This document shows positions 30,060-37,027 of a DNA stretch of 61,100 bases, piece after piece. Location: positions 1 to 61,100 of the forward strand of contig NZ_CAKRCF010000015.1 in the NCBI RefSeq assembly GCF_934307085.1. Direction: 5' to 3'. The stretch is from an uncultured Anaerobutyricum sp. (GTDB taxonomy: Bacteria; Bacillota; Clostridia; Lachnospirales; Lachnospiraceae). The notes under the pieces are model-generated. The model worked only from the letters and a program-made list of their open reading frames with translations, was not told the origin of the DNA and did not search any database. How positions within the stretch are numbered: the stretch's first letter is position 1; the number at the start of each line of letters is the position of its first letter. The translations under genes were made by a program, and so were the position numbers.

Positions 30060-30728
30060 TTAGAATCCATTTTGTATGAGAAAATCCATTGTAATGCCCG
30101 ATTTCTCTGTCGTGCCTTCTTCCTCCTCCGCAGGAATACTTCCGTACTGAAGAAGCTTCTCAACATATTTGCCCACCATATCATTCTCAAGATTTACAGT
30201 ATCTCCCGGCTTCTTATCGAGAAGCGTCGTATTCTGTCCCGTATGTGGAATAACAGAAACTGCAAAACTCTTATTATCTACCTTGGCTACAGTAAGGCTT
30301 ACTCCATCAATTGTGATAGAGCCTTTGCTTATGATATATTTTAATATTGCTGTGGATGTATCAATTGTAATCCATACAGCATTATCATCCTTTTTCATGG
30401 AAGAAATGGTTCCTGTTCCATCGACATGGCCTGCCACAATATGTCCGCCAAATCGTCCATTCGCCGCCATCGCTCTCTCTAAGTTAACCTTACTTCCACT
30501 CTTTAACTCTCCAAGATTCGTTCGTCTTAATGTCTCATGCATGACATCTACAGAATAATTATTCTTTCCAATAGATGTAGCAGTAAGACAGACACCGTTA
30601 AGTGCCACACTGTCACCAAGATGTAAATCTCCTAAGACAGTGTTTGCCTTAATTGTAATGACAGCGGAATTCGCACCTTTTTTGATGCTCTGGATTTCTC
30701 CAACTTCCTCAATAATTCCTGTAAACAT
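30060..30728 (-). CDS. ribE: Riboflavin synthase, alpha subunit
   Basis: This enzyme dismutates two lumazines into riboflavin. It has two lumazine-binding repeats, the first starting MFTGIIEEVGEI and the second near GGHIVAGHVDGTG. The family start is the ATG at 30728, giving 222 residues. The reading frame stays open upstream to 30848, but those residues come from a transposon TnpB 3'-end remnant (30757-30874). No strong AGGAGG lies before 30728 (AGAAAGGC is nearest), so the inserted element has probably replaced part of the original leader. Confidence 0.94.
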   Translation of the reverse strand: MFTGIIEEVGEIQSIKKGANSAVITIKANTVLGDLHLGDSVALNGVCLTATSIGKNNYSVDVMHETLRRTNLGELKSGSKVNLERAMAANGRFGGHIVAGHVDGTGTISSMKKDDNAVWITIDTSTAILKYIISKGSITIDGVSLTVAKVDNKSFAVSVIPHTGQNTTLLDKKPGDTVNLENDMVGKYVEKLLQYGSIPAEEEEGTTEKSGITMDFLIQNGF

Positions 30729-30756
30729 ACAATCTGCCTTTCTATTCGTTGTGTAA

Positions 30757-30874
30757 GTGACATCCTCCTCACCTGTAGAGGTTGGGGCTTCCCGACCTAG
30801 GCAAGTTTGGTTCTCGTTCGATAGCACCTCTGTGCTAAGCATAAGCAAGCTATCCCCGTGTGTCCCACGGTTAT
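30757..30874 (-). mobile_element. Orphan TnpB 3' end / omega-RNA-like remnant, copy 1
   Basis: On the minus strand it reads ACCGTGGGACACACGGGG, then GCTTATGCTTAGCA, GAGAACCAAACT, and ends AAGCCCCAACCTC-TACAGGTGAGG-AGGATGTCAC. This resembles the right end of IS200/IS605-group tnpB elements, where the omega-RNA overlaps the end of the gene. In frame it translates to NRGTHGDSLLMLSTEV, in the manner of a TnpB tail. A second copy is at 36845-36964. No tnpB body is present. Confidence 0.6.
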
Positions 30875-30898
30875 GTTGTTTAAAATAAATCTAATACC

Positions 30899-32131
30899 TT
30901 ACTGCTGTGTTCTCTCATATTCTAAAAGAATATCCTGTCCAAATTCCTGCATTCCTATTCTCTTAAAATGCCAGGCATCGGCAGCCTTCGCAAGTCCCTG
31001 ACCTTCTACTGGAGTCTTTGCCTGTGCCCCACCAAAAATCTTCGGAGCAATATAACAATATGCTCGCTGTACGATTCCAGCCTGTAATGCACTCTCGTTA
31101 AGCTGTCCACCGCCTTCTAAGAGGATACCGTCAATCTTACGGCTTCCGAGTTCCTTCATGAGAACCGGCAGAGAAATTACTTCTCTTTGCCTCTCTTCTA
31201 TAATATCGTTATCGATATCTCTACTAATATTATTATCTGCTAAATTATCAACTAAAAGGCTGTCTGTATCTTTTAATGCTGAATCTGAACTGCTTCCTGA
31301 AAAATCATTCACCGCAATTCCTGGAATTCTTAATACTTCCACACCCTTTTCTTCAAGCTGTAATGCCTTTGTCTCATCAGCATCTGGAAGACAGGCTACG
31401 ATAAGCGGCTGCTGCTTTGCTGTTCGCACAAGCTGAGAATCCATTGGAATCCGCAAATGACTGTCTGCAATAATACGAATCGGATTTCTTCCTCCCTCGA
31501 TACGACAGTTAAGCATCGGATCATCCGCAAGAACGGTTCCGATTCCAGCCATAATTCCTTTGTAATGGTTGCGAAGTGTCTGTACATGTGCTCGGGATTC
31601 TTCTCCTGTTACCCACTTGGAATCTCCAGTATAGCAGGCAATCTTGCCATCCATCGTCATCGCATACTTCATGGCAACGTAAGGCGTTCCCGTACTGATA
31701 TAATGAAAAAATACATGATTCATGGCATCGCATTCTTCCTTGAGGAAATGTGGGATAACCTCAATTCCCTTTTCACGGAGAAGCTTAAATCCCTTACCTG
31801 ATACTAATGGATTTGGATCATCAGAGCCAACAACGACTCTCGCAATCTTTTCCTCAATAATCGCCTCCGTACAAGGTGGGGTCTTTCCATAATGGCAACA
31901 AGGCTCCAATGTTACATAAATGGTACTGCCCTCAAGATTATTGCCTCTCTTCCTGGCATTCGCTATAGCATTACGCTCTGCGTGAAGTTGTCCATAACAT
32001 TCGTGATAACCCTCTCCGATAATCTCTCCATCTTTTACAATAACGGCTCCGACTAATGGATTCGGATTCACATGACCGCTTCCTTTTTTCGCTAGCTCTA
32101 TGGCTCTTCTCATATATTTTTCTTCTGGCAT
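30899..32131 (-). CDS. ribD: Bifunctional deaminase / reductase RibD
   Basis: The N-terminal deaminase (residues about 1-145) has the zinc motif HAERNAI and PCCHYGKTPPC. The C-terminal reductase (about 150-410) has TMDGKIACYTGDSKWVTGE. It carries out steps two and three of riboflavin synthesis. Residues about 270-310 hold an insertion of roughly 40 Asp/Ser/Asn/Leu-rich residues (SGSSSDSALKDTDSLL and on), not typical of the family, in a likely surface loop. The ATG at 32131 has AGGAGG 8 bp upstream. It is the first gene behind the FMN riboswitch. Confidence 0.95.
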   Translation of the reverse strand: MPEEKYMRRAIELAKKGSGHVNPNPLVGAVIVKDGEIIGEGYHECYGQLHAERNAIANARKRGNNLEGSTIYVTLEPCCHYGKTPPCTEAIIEEKIARVVVGSDDPNPLVSGKGFKLLREKGIEVIPHFLKEECDAMNHVFFHYISTGTPYVAMKYAMTMDGKIACYTGDSKWVTGEESRAHVQTLRNHYKGIMAGIGTVLADDPMLNCRIEGGRNPIRIIADSHLRIPMDSQLVRTAKQQPLIVACLPDADETKALQLEEKGVEVLRIPGIAVNDFSGSSSDSALKDTDSLLVDNLADNNISRDIDNDIIEERQREVISLPVLMKELGSRKIDGILLEGGGQLNESALQAGIVQRAYCYIAPKIFGGAQAKTPVEGQGLAKAADAWHFKRIGMQEFGQDILLEYERTQQ

Positions 32132-32299
32132 GTCTCTAACCTCCTGCAAGTAAAAATCAAATAAGAAAGAAGCCAGTAAAAATTTATCTATCTATATCAG
32201 ACAGCTATATAAGCGATTCCTCTTTTTATAAGAAAATACTCTTTGCATTATAAACATATTTCCTGAAAATCATATAAGCTTATACCACAGTACCTTCTA

Positions 32300-32345
32300 A
32301 AAAATAAAAAACGCCCTGAAATCTACATCTATAAATTTCAGGGCT
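32300..32345 (-). terminator. Expression-platform terminator of the FMN riboswitch
   Basis: On the minus strand GCCCTGAAAT pairs with ATTTCAGGGC over a 12-nt loop and is followed by GTTTTTTATTTT. It sits between the aptamer and ribD, so FMN binding would favour early termination. Confidence 0.85.
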
Positions 32346-32379
32346 TTAATTATCTTAATCGTTCATATACTTACATAGT

Positions 32380-32520
32380 CTCTTTCTTCTTCTTACATCC
32401 GGACTGTACCGTCGGCCCCGGAATCACACCGGATCATGCTATCGCTCGCGGGCTTACGCTCTCTCCTAAAACTTCAAAACGCTTACCGCCGGTCGGGAAT
32501 TACACCCTGCCCTGAAGAAT
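32380..32520 (-). promoter_or_regulatory. FMN riboswitch (RFN element)
   Basis: The minus strand carries the RFN core in order: CAGGGCAGGGTG, AATTCCCGACCGGCGGTAAG, AGCCCGCGAGCG, GATCCGGTGTGATTCCGG, GGCCGACGGTACAGTCCGGA and the closing AGAAAGAGAC. It controls ribD-ribE-ribBA-ribH by sensing FMN. Confidence 0.97.
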
Positions 32521-32537
32521 ATTTTATTTCCATGGGT

Positions 32538-32566
32538 ATTATATCGCATTATACTGTTTTGTTCAA
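32538..32566 (-). promoter_or_regulatory. Promoter of the riboflavin operon
   Basis: On the minus strand TTGAAC and TATAAT are 17 bp apart, just ahead of the riboswitch. Confidence 0.75.
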
Positions 32567-32628
32567 CTGTTTTTTATACATTTTTCACAATGAGTAACAA
32601 CTATCTTTCCAAATCCCATGCCAACAAT

Positions 32629-33324
32629 TTATCTTCCTCCAACCTGCTGCTCGTAAGTACGGATAAGTTCTACATTATACTTCTCCACTTCATTGAGAGA
32701 AGATGAATCAAAATCATTTGATGCAGTCTGCGGAACGTACCACTTTTGTCTCTGAAAATATTCTTGCAATTCCTGATCATTAAACATCCGTCCATGTCGG
32801 GCATAAATCTCATTCCGCGTAATCTTAAGACCATAAGAATCAAGAAGAGATAAATCCTGTTCGGTATACTTTATCGTTGTAGTATAAGATAAATGATCTG
32901 CCTTCTCATAGCGATTCGAACTCTTTTCATTCCCTTTAATGAGATATACTTTTCCATCCTCTTCATACTCTGCTTCTGCATCTCCATCTGGGATAAGAGA
33001 ATCTGTTGATGATATGTTAAGTTCCGAATCCTTATCTACCGACTGATTATTCCCCACATCAGCTTCTTCCCCTGAATCAGAGTCTGTCTGCGACTGTGAA
33101 TCATCCGTCACTTCTTCCTTATAATGTTCTTCCTGCTTCTCCCTCTCTGCTTTATTCTGCTTATATTCTGTGTATTCTGTATCGGATGCTGCTGCTAGCT
33201 TCGCATCTTCATTCTTCTTGATCACACGAAATCCGCCAACTATGATTCCTACTACACAAAAAATGATGATTGCTGTCAGAATCATCAAACTACCTGTCCT
33301 GTATTCCTTTTTACTATCTTTCAT
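32629..33324 (-). CDS. YARHG-domain membrane-anchored protein
   Basis: This 231-residue protein has an N-terminal membrane helix (about 12-32) and a Glu/Ser/Asp-rich, disordered extracellular stretch (35-135). A C-terminal YARHG domain follows (LKITRNEIYARHGRMFNDQE, with paired Trp/Tyr in FQRQKWYVP). YARHG domains are extracellular, thought to bind wall or peptide, and are common in Lachnospiraceae; the exact role is unknown. The ATG follows AAAGGAGGC. It is monocistronic. Confidence 0.85.
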   Translation of the reverse strand: MKDSKKEYRTGSLMILTAIIIFCVVGIIVGGFRVIKKNEDAKLAAASDTEYTEYKQNKAEREKQEEHYKEEVTDDSQSQTDSDSGEEADVGNNQSVDKDSELNISSTDSLIPDGDAEAEYEEDGKVYLIKGNEKSSNRYEKADHLSYTTTIKYTEQDLSLLDSYGLKITRNEIYARHGRMFNDQELQEYFQRQKWYVPQTASNDFDSSSLNEVEKYNVELIRTYEQQVGGR

Positions 33325-33475
33325 ATGTCAGCCTCCTTTGGGCATTATGTCCTATTGGGATTGCTTTTGCTAATATTATAAAAGAATTTCCATTTGTATA
33401 CAACCCCAAACGTCAATAGTTAAAAGTAATTTAATATCTTACAAAATTTAATACAATTTTTCTACTAGTTTATGC

Positions 33476-33504
33476 TTGATATTAGAAGAAATCTAGTATA
33501 GAAT
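33476..33504 (+). promoter_or_regulatory. Promoter of the ferredoxin gene
   Basis: TTGATA and TAGAAT lie 17 bp apart, about 55 bp before the ATG. Confidence 0.65.
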
Positions 33505-33558
33505 AATGAATACAGAACATAAAGTTCAATTTTATCTAATCTAAAGGAGGATACTATA

Positions 33559-33729
33559 ATGGCATATGTAATTTCTGACGATTGTATTAGTTGTGGAACT
33601 TGTGAAGGTGAATGCCCAGCAGGTGCTATCAGCGAAGGTGATGGAAAATACGAAATCGATGCTGATACATGCATGGATTGCGGTTCTTGTGCAGGTGCTT
33701 GCCCAGCAGGTGCTATCAGCCAGGAATAA
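33559..33729 (+). CDS. 2[4Fe-4S] ferredoxin, 56 residues
   Basis: This short electron carrier was found by reading the sequence after AAAGGAGG. It has two clostridial cluster motifs, C-I-S-C-G-T-C-E-G-E-C-P and C-M-D-C-G-S-C-A-G-A-C-P. Each has the form C-x2-C-x2-C-x3-C-P and each is followed by AGAIS. It would shuttle low-potential electrons for pyruvate:ferredoxin oxidoreductase, hydrogenase or Rnf; the partner is not in the window. A strong terminator follows at 33757-33790. Confidence 0.97.
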   Translation: MAYVISDDCISCGTCEGECPAGAISEGDGKYEIDADTCMDCGSCAGACPAGAISQE

Positions 33730-33756
33730 TTCGTTAATTTTACGACGAACTATTTT

Positions 33757-33790
33757 AAGAAGACATCGTATTTGCGATGTCTTCTTTTTT
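33757..33790 (+). terminator. Terminator of the ferredoxin gene
   Basis: AGAAGACATCG pairs with CGATGTCTTCT and is followed by TTTTTTT. Confidence 0.9.
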
Positions 33791-33796
33791 TGCCTA

Positions 33797-33842
33797 CAGA
33801 CGCCGCTGGAAGATTGCTAAGTTGGCTTGTTTCATCTACCCG
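33797..33842. other. Isolated hairpin-family boundary motif
   Basis: CTACAGACGCCGCTGGAAGA resembles the opening GACAGACACCGCTGAAAAGG at 119-138 and the ACAGACGA boundary of the long hairpins, but no matching second arm is seen. It lies past the stop codon of the MerR-like gene. Confidence 0.35.
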
Positions 33843-33852
33843 TAAAACTTCC

Positions 33853-34743
33853 TCAAATCCCTTTTCGTTTATTCTTCCGGAAGAACCGGCTTTTTTTCTT
33901 GAAGATTCCGTCTTTGGAGACAGCAATTTCCTGTCTTGCCTTCTGGGTACTTCGTATGGCTTCATCAAGTTTTTTATAGCGTTCTTCTTCCCGCTGTTCC
34001 TGTTCTACCATCAACTCGTCCACTTCGCGAAGCATTTTATTGCAGAGATGATTTCCCATAGCATCGCTGAGATTTTCTGCCTGTTCGCGGAGGGCTTTTC
34101 CGACAATACGTCCCATGATTTCTTCGAATTGCTGCATTTTTTCTTCGTGCTCGGCAAGGGCGGAATTTTCATTTTGGTGGATGGCTACGACTTTGCAGTT
34201 TCGGTCTTCTTTTACAGTTCCATTGCTGCTGGTACTGTTGTGATTTCTGTCAGAATTTCTATTGTTTGTCCTGCCTTTTTTGTTGTTACCTGAACTGTTT
34301 TCAAAAGTATCTCTGTCATTTTCTTCGGAAAAATATACTTTGGAATTTCTTTGTTGTTCATTTTCTTTTCCATTCTGCCTCTCTTTTCCCCGCTGCATTT
34401 CCCGTTCTCTTTGGGAATCTCTTTGCTGCTCTGCTTCTTTTTGTGCTTCTTCTAATTCCTGATTTTCAAGTTCTTCCTGTGTTGTCAGTAATTTATGTAT
34501 ATCAATCAGTTTTTTCTGTTCTAAGTCTGGAAGGACTTCTTTTACTGCTTTTAGCTGAAAACCTTTATTCTTTAATTCTTTGATACAGTGTAAGAGCTGT
34601 ATTTCCTCCTCGCGGTAATAGCGGTGTCCTAATTCATTTCTCGGTATGTTGAGTTCTAGTTCTTCTTCCCAGTAACGAAGGACATGATTTTCCACCGACA
34701 AAAGCTTGGCCGCTTCTGAGATGGTATATTTGTTTTCTTTCAT
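33853..34743 (-). CDS. MerR-family regulator with long coiled-coil C-terminus
   Basis: Residues 1-75 form a winged helix of MerR type (YTISEAAKLLSVENHVLRYW, then RYYREEEIQLLHCIKELKNK). Residues about 95-175 are a Glu/Gln/Asn/Arg-rich low-complexity linker, and about 195-296 form a charged coiled coil ending in basic RFFRKNKRKGI. No metal-binding Cys is seen, so it is not a metal sensor of the classical type. Similar Lachnospiraceae proteins are of unknown target. It is downstream of dnaB on the same strand. Confidence 0.8.
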   Translation of the reverse strand: MKENKYTISEAAKLLSVENHVLRYWEEELELNIPRNELGHRYYREEEIQLLHCIKELKNKGFQLKAVKEVLPDLEQKKLIDIHKLLTTQEELENQELEEAQKEAEQQRDSQREREMQRGKERQNGKENEQQRNSKVYFSEENDRDTFENSSGNNKKGRTNNRNSDRNHNSTSSNGTVKEDRNCKVVAIHQNENSALAEHEEKMQQFEEIMGRIVGKALREQAENLSDAMGNHLCNKMLREVDELMVEQEQREEERYKKLDEAIRSTQKARQEIAVSKDGIFKKKSRFFRKNKRKGI

Positions 34744-34866
34744 AATATAATCCGCTCCTGTTCCACAAATATTTTACAGTATTATTATAACAACTTTAAG
34801 AAAACAGTCTCAACGCTATTCGTATTCTAAATTTTTCTCAATTCTTTCAAATAAAAATAAATACCG

Positions 34867-34948
34867 ACAAAATTATTCCTTTTTCCTTTTAAAGAAAGCA
34901 GCTATCAACAAAATTATTCCTTTTTCCTTTAAAGAAAAACAGATACCA
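34867..34948. repeat. Tandem repeat, 41 bp x 2
   Basis: Two adjacent 41-bp units, each starting ACAAAATTATTCCTTTTTCC and ending in TATCA or TACCA, differ at only a few positions. ACAAAG begins a third. They lie just downstream of dnaB in the MerR promoter region. Confidence 0.8.
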
Positions 34949-34962
34949 ACAAAGCAAAAAGA

Positions 34963-34995
34963 AAGGAGCAGATTATCTTACATAACCCGCTCCTT
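34963..34995 (-). terminator. Terminator overlapping the dnaB stop
   Basis: AAGGAGCGGGTTAT pairs imperfectly with ATAATCTGCTCCTT on the minus strand, followed by TCTTTTT. The stop codon of dnaB is inside the stem-loop. Confidence 0.6.
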
Positions 34996-36327
34996 ATTTG
35001 CAAATTTTGTGTATTGTCCAAGCCATACCAGCTCGACGCTTCCGGTAGAACCATTTCTCTGCTTAGCAACGATAACTTCAGCCAGATTTTTTTTCTCGGT
35101 ATCCGGATTATAATATTCATCTCTATATAGAAACATAACCACATCGGCATCCTGTTCAATTGCTCCCGACTCTCGAAGATCAGAAAGCATCGGCTTATGA
35201 TCCTGTCTTGCCTCTACTGCTCGCGAAAGCTGTGATAAGGCAATAATTGGAACATCTAATTCTCTTGCCAAAACTTTTAATGCACGGGAAATCTCTGAGA
35301 TTTCCTGCTGTCTTGATTCATTTCTTCTTGATTCGCTTCCTGTCATAAGCTGGAGGTAATCAATTACAACTAATTCAATTCCATATGTCTGTTTATACTT
35401 CCGGCATTTAGAACGAATTTCCGCTAATGTTGTGGCAGTATCATCAATGATTAGTTTAGAATTTCCAATAAGAGATGCCCCCTCTAAAAGCTTCTCCCAA
35501 TCGGAATCTCTCAAATCTCCTGTACGCATCTGCTGAGAATCCACCATCGATTCTGATGCCATAAGTCTTGTTACAAGCTGTTCCTTTGACATCTCCAAAC
35601 TAAACATGGCAACCGCATGATTATCTTTAAATGCTGCATACTGTGCGATATTAAGCACAAATGCAGTCTTTCCCATCGCAGGACGTGCCGCCACAAGAAT
35701 GAGTTCTGCCGGATGCAGACCAGTAAGCTTATAATCAAGCTCTGTAAATCCTGTCGCAACACCGGTCACTCTTCCTTTTGTCTTCGAAGCTTCTTCAATC
35801 GCACTTAAGGAATTTAAAACAATTTGCTGGATTGGAACAAAATCCGACATACGATTTCGATTCTGAAGCAGACCAAAAATGTCCTTCTCTGTCTTTTCAA
35901 GAATCGCTTCTGTATCTTCCTTACCAAGATAACATTCATTTCCAATGTTTTCCGTCACTTTAATTAATTCCCGGAGAGTTGCCTTATCATGAACAATCTT
36001 AGCATACTGCCCAACATTGGCCGCCGTAGGTACCACTTCAACCAAATCCCTGAAAAAGTCAAGGCTCATAAGTTCTTCCGGAACTTCTTTCTCCTTAAGC
36101 TTATTCTGAAGGGTAATCAGATCGACAGCCTTTCCTTCGCGGTAAAGTTCTACCATCGCCTCAAATACAATTCCATACTGACGCTGATAGAAATCTTCTC
36201 TTGTGAGGATATCTTCTGCCTCGACGATAGCATCTCTGTCCATTAGCATTGCGCCCAAAACAGAACGCTCCGCCTCCTCACTGTGAGGCTGTATTCTTTT
36301 TATAAAATTTTCGTCTACTGTCGGCAT
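34978..36327 (-). CDS. dnaB: Replicative DNA helicase DnaB
   Basis: This hexameric 5'-3' helicase drives the replication fork. The N-terminal helical domain binds primase (HSEEAERSVLGAMLMDRDAI). The RecA-like motor has Walker A AARPAMGKTAFVLN, Walker B LVVIDYLQLM and the FLYRDEYYNP end motif. At 449 residues it is typical of Firmicutes. It is 20 bp after rplI, a common pairing (gdpP-rplI-dnaB). No intein is present. Confidence 0.97.
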   Translation of the reverse strand: MPTVDENFIKRIQPHSEEAERSVLGAMLMDRDAIVEAEDILTREDFYQRQYGIVFEAMVELYREGKAVDLITLQNKLKEKEVPEELMSLDFFRDLVEVVPTAANVGQYAKIVHDKATLRELIKVTENIGNECYLGKEDTEAILEKTEKDIFGLLQNRNRMSDFVPIQQIVLNSLSAIEEASKTKGRVTGVATGFTELDYKLTGLHPAELILVAARPAMGKTAFVLNIAQYAAFKDNHAVAMFSLEMSKEQLVTRLMASESMVDSQQMRTGDLRDSDWEKLLEGASLIGNSKLIIDDTATTLAEIRSKCRKYKQTYGIELVVIDYLQLMTGSESRRNESRQQEISEISRALKVLARELDVPIIALSQLSRAVEARQDHKPMLSDLRESGAIEQDADVVMFLYRDEYYNPDTEKKNLAEVIVAKQRNGSTGSVELVWLGQYTKFANKERVM

Positions 36328-36347
36328 AAGAGTCCTTCCTTATAATA

Positions 36348-36794
36348 TTACTTCTCTGTTACTTTTACTTTGAGTTCTCCTGTTACCTTAGGATGAAGTT
36401 TGATTTTTACATTATGAACGCCAAGGCTCTTGATAGGTTCGTCTACAGAGATTTTCTTCTTGTCAAGTTCGTATCCGAGCTGTTCTTTGGCTGCGGCTGC
36501 GATCTCTTTTGTGGAGATGGCTCCAAATGTACGTCCGCCTTCTCCAACTTTCATTTTAAGTTCTACGCTCTTGTCTTTGAGTTCTTCTGCAAGGACTTTA
36601 GCTGCTGCTAACTGTTCTGCTGCCACTTTATCTTCGTGTGCTTTCTGAAGCTTTAAGTCGTTAATATTTTTACCTGTCGCTTCTACACCAAGTTTCTTTG
36701 GAAGGATAAAGTTTCTTGCATATCCTGCATTTACTTCTACTAACTGTCCTTTTTTGCCGAGAGACTTTACGTCTTCTAATAAAATAACTTTCAT
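36348..36794 (-). CDS. rplI: 50S ribosomal protein L9
   Basis: This 148-residue ribosomal protein binds 23S rRNA domain V. The signature ([20 protein letters not shown], then [15 protein letters not shown]) is complete, with the central helix and C-terminal domain ([17 protein letters not shown]). The ATG follows AGGAGG. The gene leader carries an orphan TnpB/omega-RNA-like remnant 50 bp upstream. Confidence 0.98.
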   Translation of the reverse strand: MKVILLEDVKSLGKKGQLVEVNAGYARNFILPKKLGVEATGKNINDLKLQKAHEDKVAAEQLAAAKVLAEELKDKSVELKMKVGEGGRTFGAISTKEIAAAAKEQLGYELDKKKISVDEPIKSLGVHNVKIKLHPKVTGELKVKVTEK

Positions 36795-36844
36795 TTTAAA
36801 TCCTCCTGATATTAATCCTAATTACAACTTTTATATAAGGCTGT

Positions 36845-36964
36845 GTGACATCCTCTCTCACCTGTAGAAGTAGGAGCTTGCCTAACCTCAGCGAGTTTGG
36901 TTCTCGCTCTATAGCATCAATGTTCTAAGCATAAGCGAGCTAACCCCGTGTGTCCCACGGTTAT
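36845..36964 (-). mobile_element. Orphan TnpB 3' end / omega-RNA-like remnant, copy 2
   Basis: It is the same element as 30757-30874: ACCGTGGGACACACGGGG, CGCTTATGCTTAGAAC, GAGCGAGAACCAAACTCG and AAGCTCCTAC-TTCTACAGGTGAG-AGAGGATGTCAC, in the same orientation relative to the downstream gene. In frame it gives NRGTHGVSSLML. Stem sections such as GAGCGAG/CTCGC remain pairable, so the RNA fold may be kept although the protein is gone. Confidence 0.6.
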
Positions 36965-37027
36965 ATTATAGAAATATATTTCAATAATCTATATTAGGAA
37001 TTCGTTTTAAATGATTATAGATATTTA

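Noticed and set aside
30729..30848. Extended N-terminus of riboflavin synthase
   Set aside because: The extra 40 residues come from the TnpB-type remnant; family members start at MFTGIIEEVG, encoded at 30728.
33750..33968. 72-codon minus-strand frame downstream of the MerR-like gene
   Set aside because: It overlaps the ferredoxin terminator and the end of the MerR-like gene in another frame and has no ribosome site.
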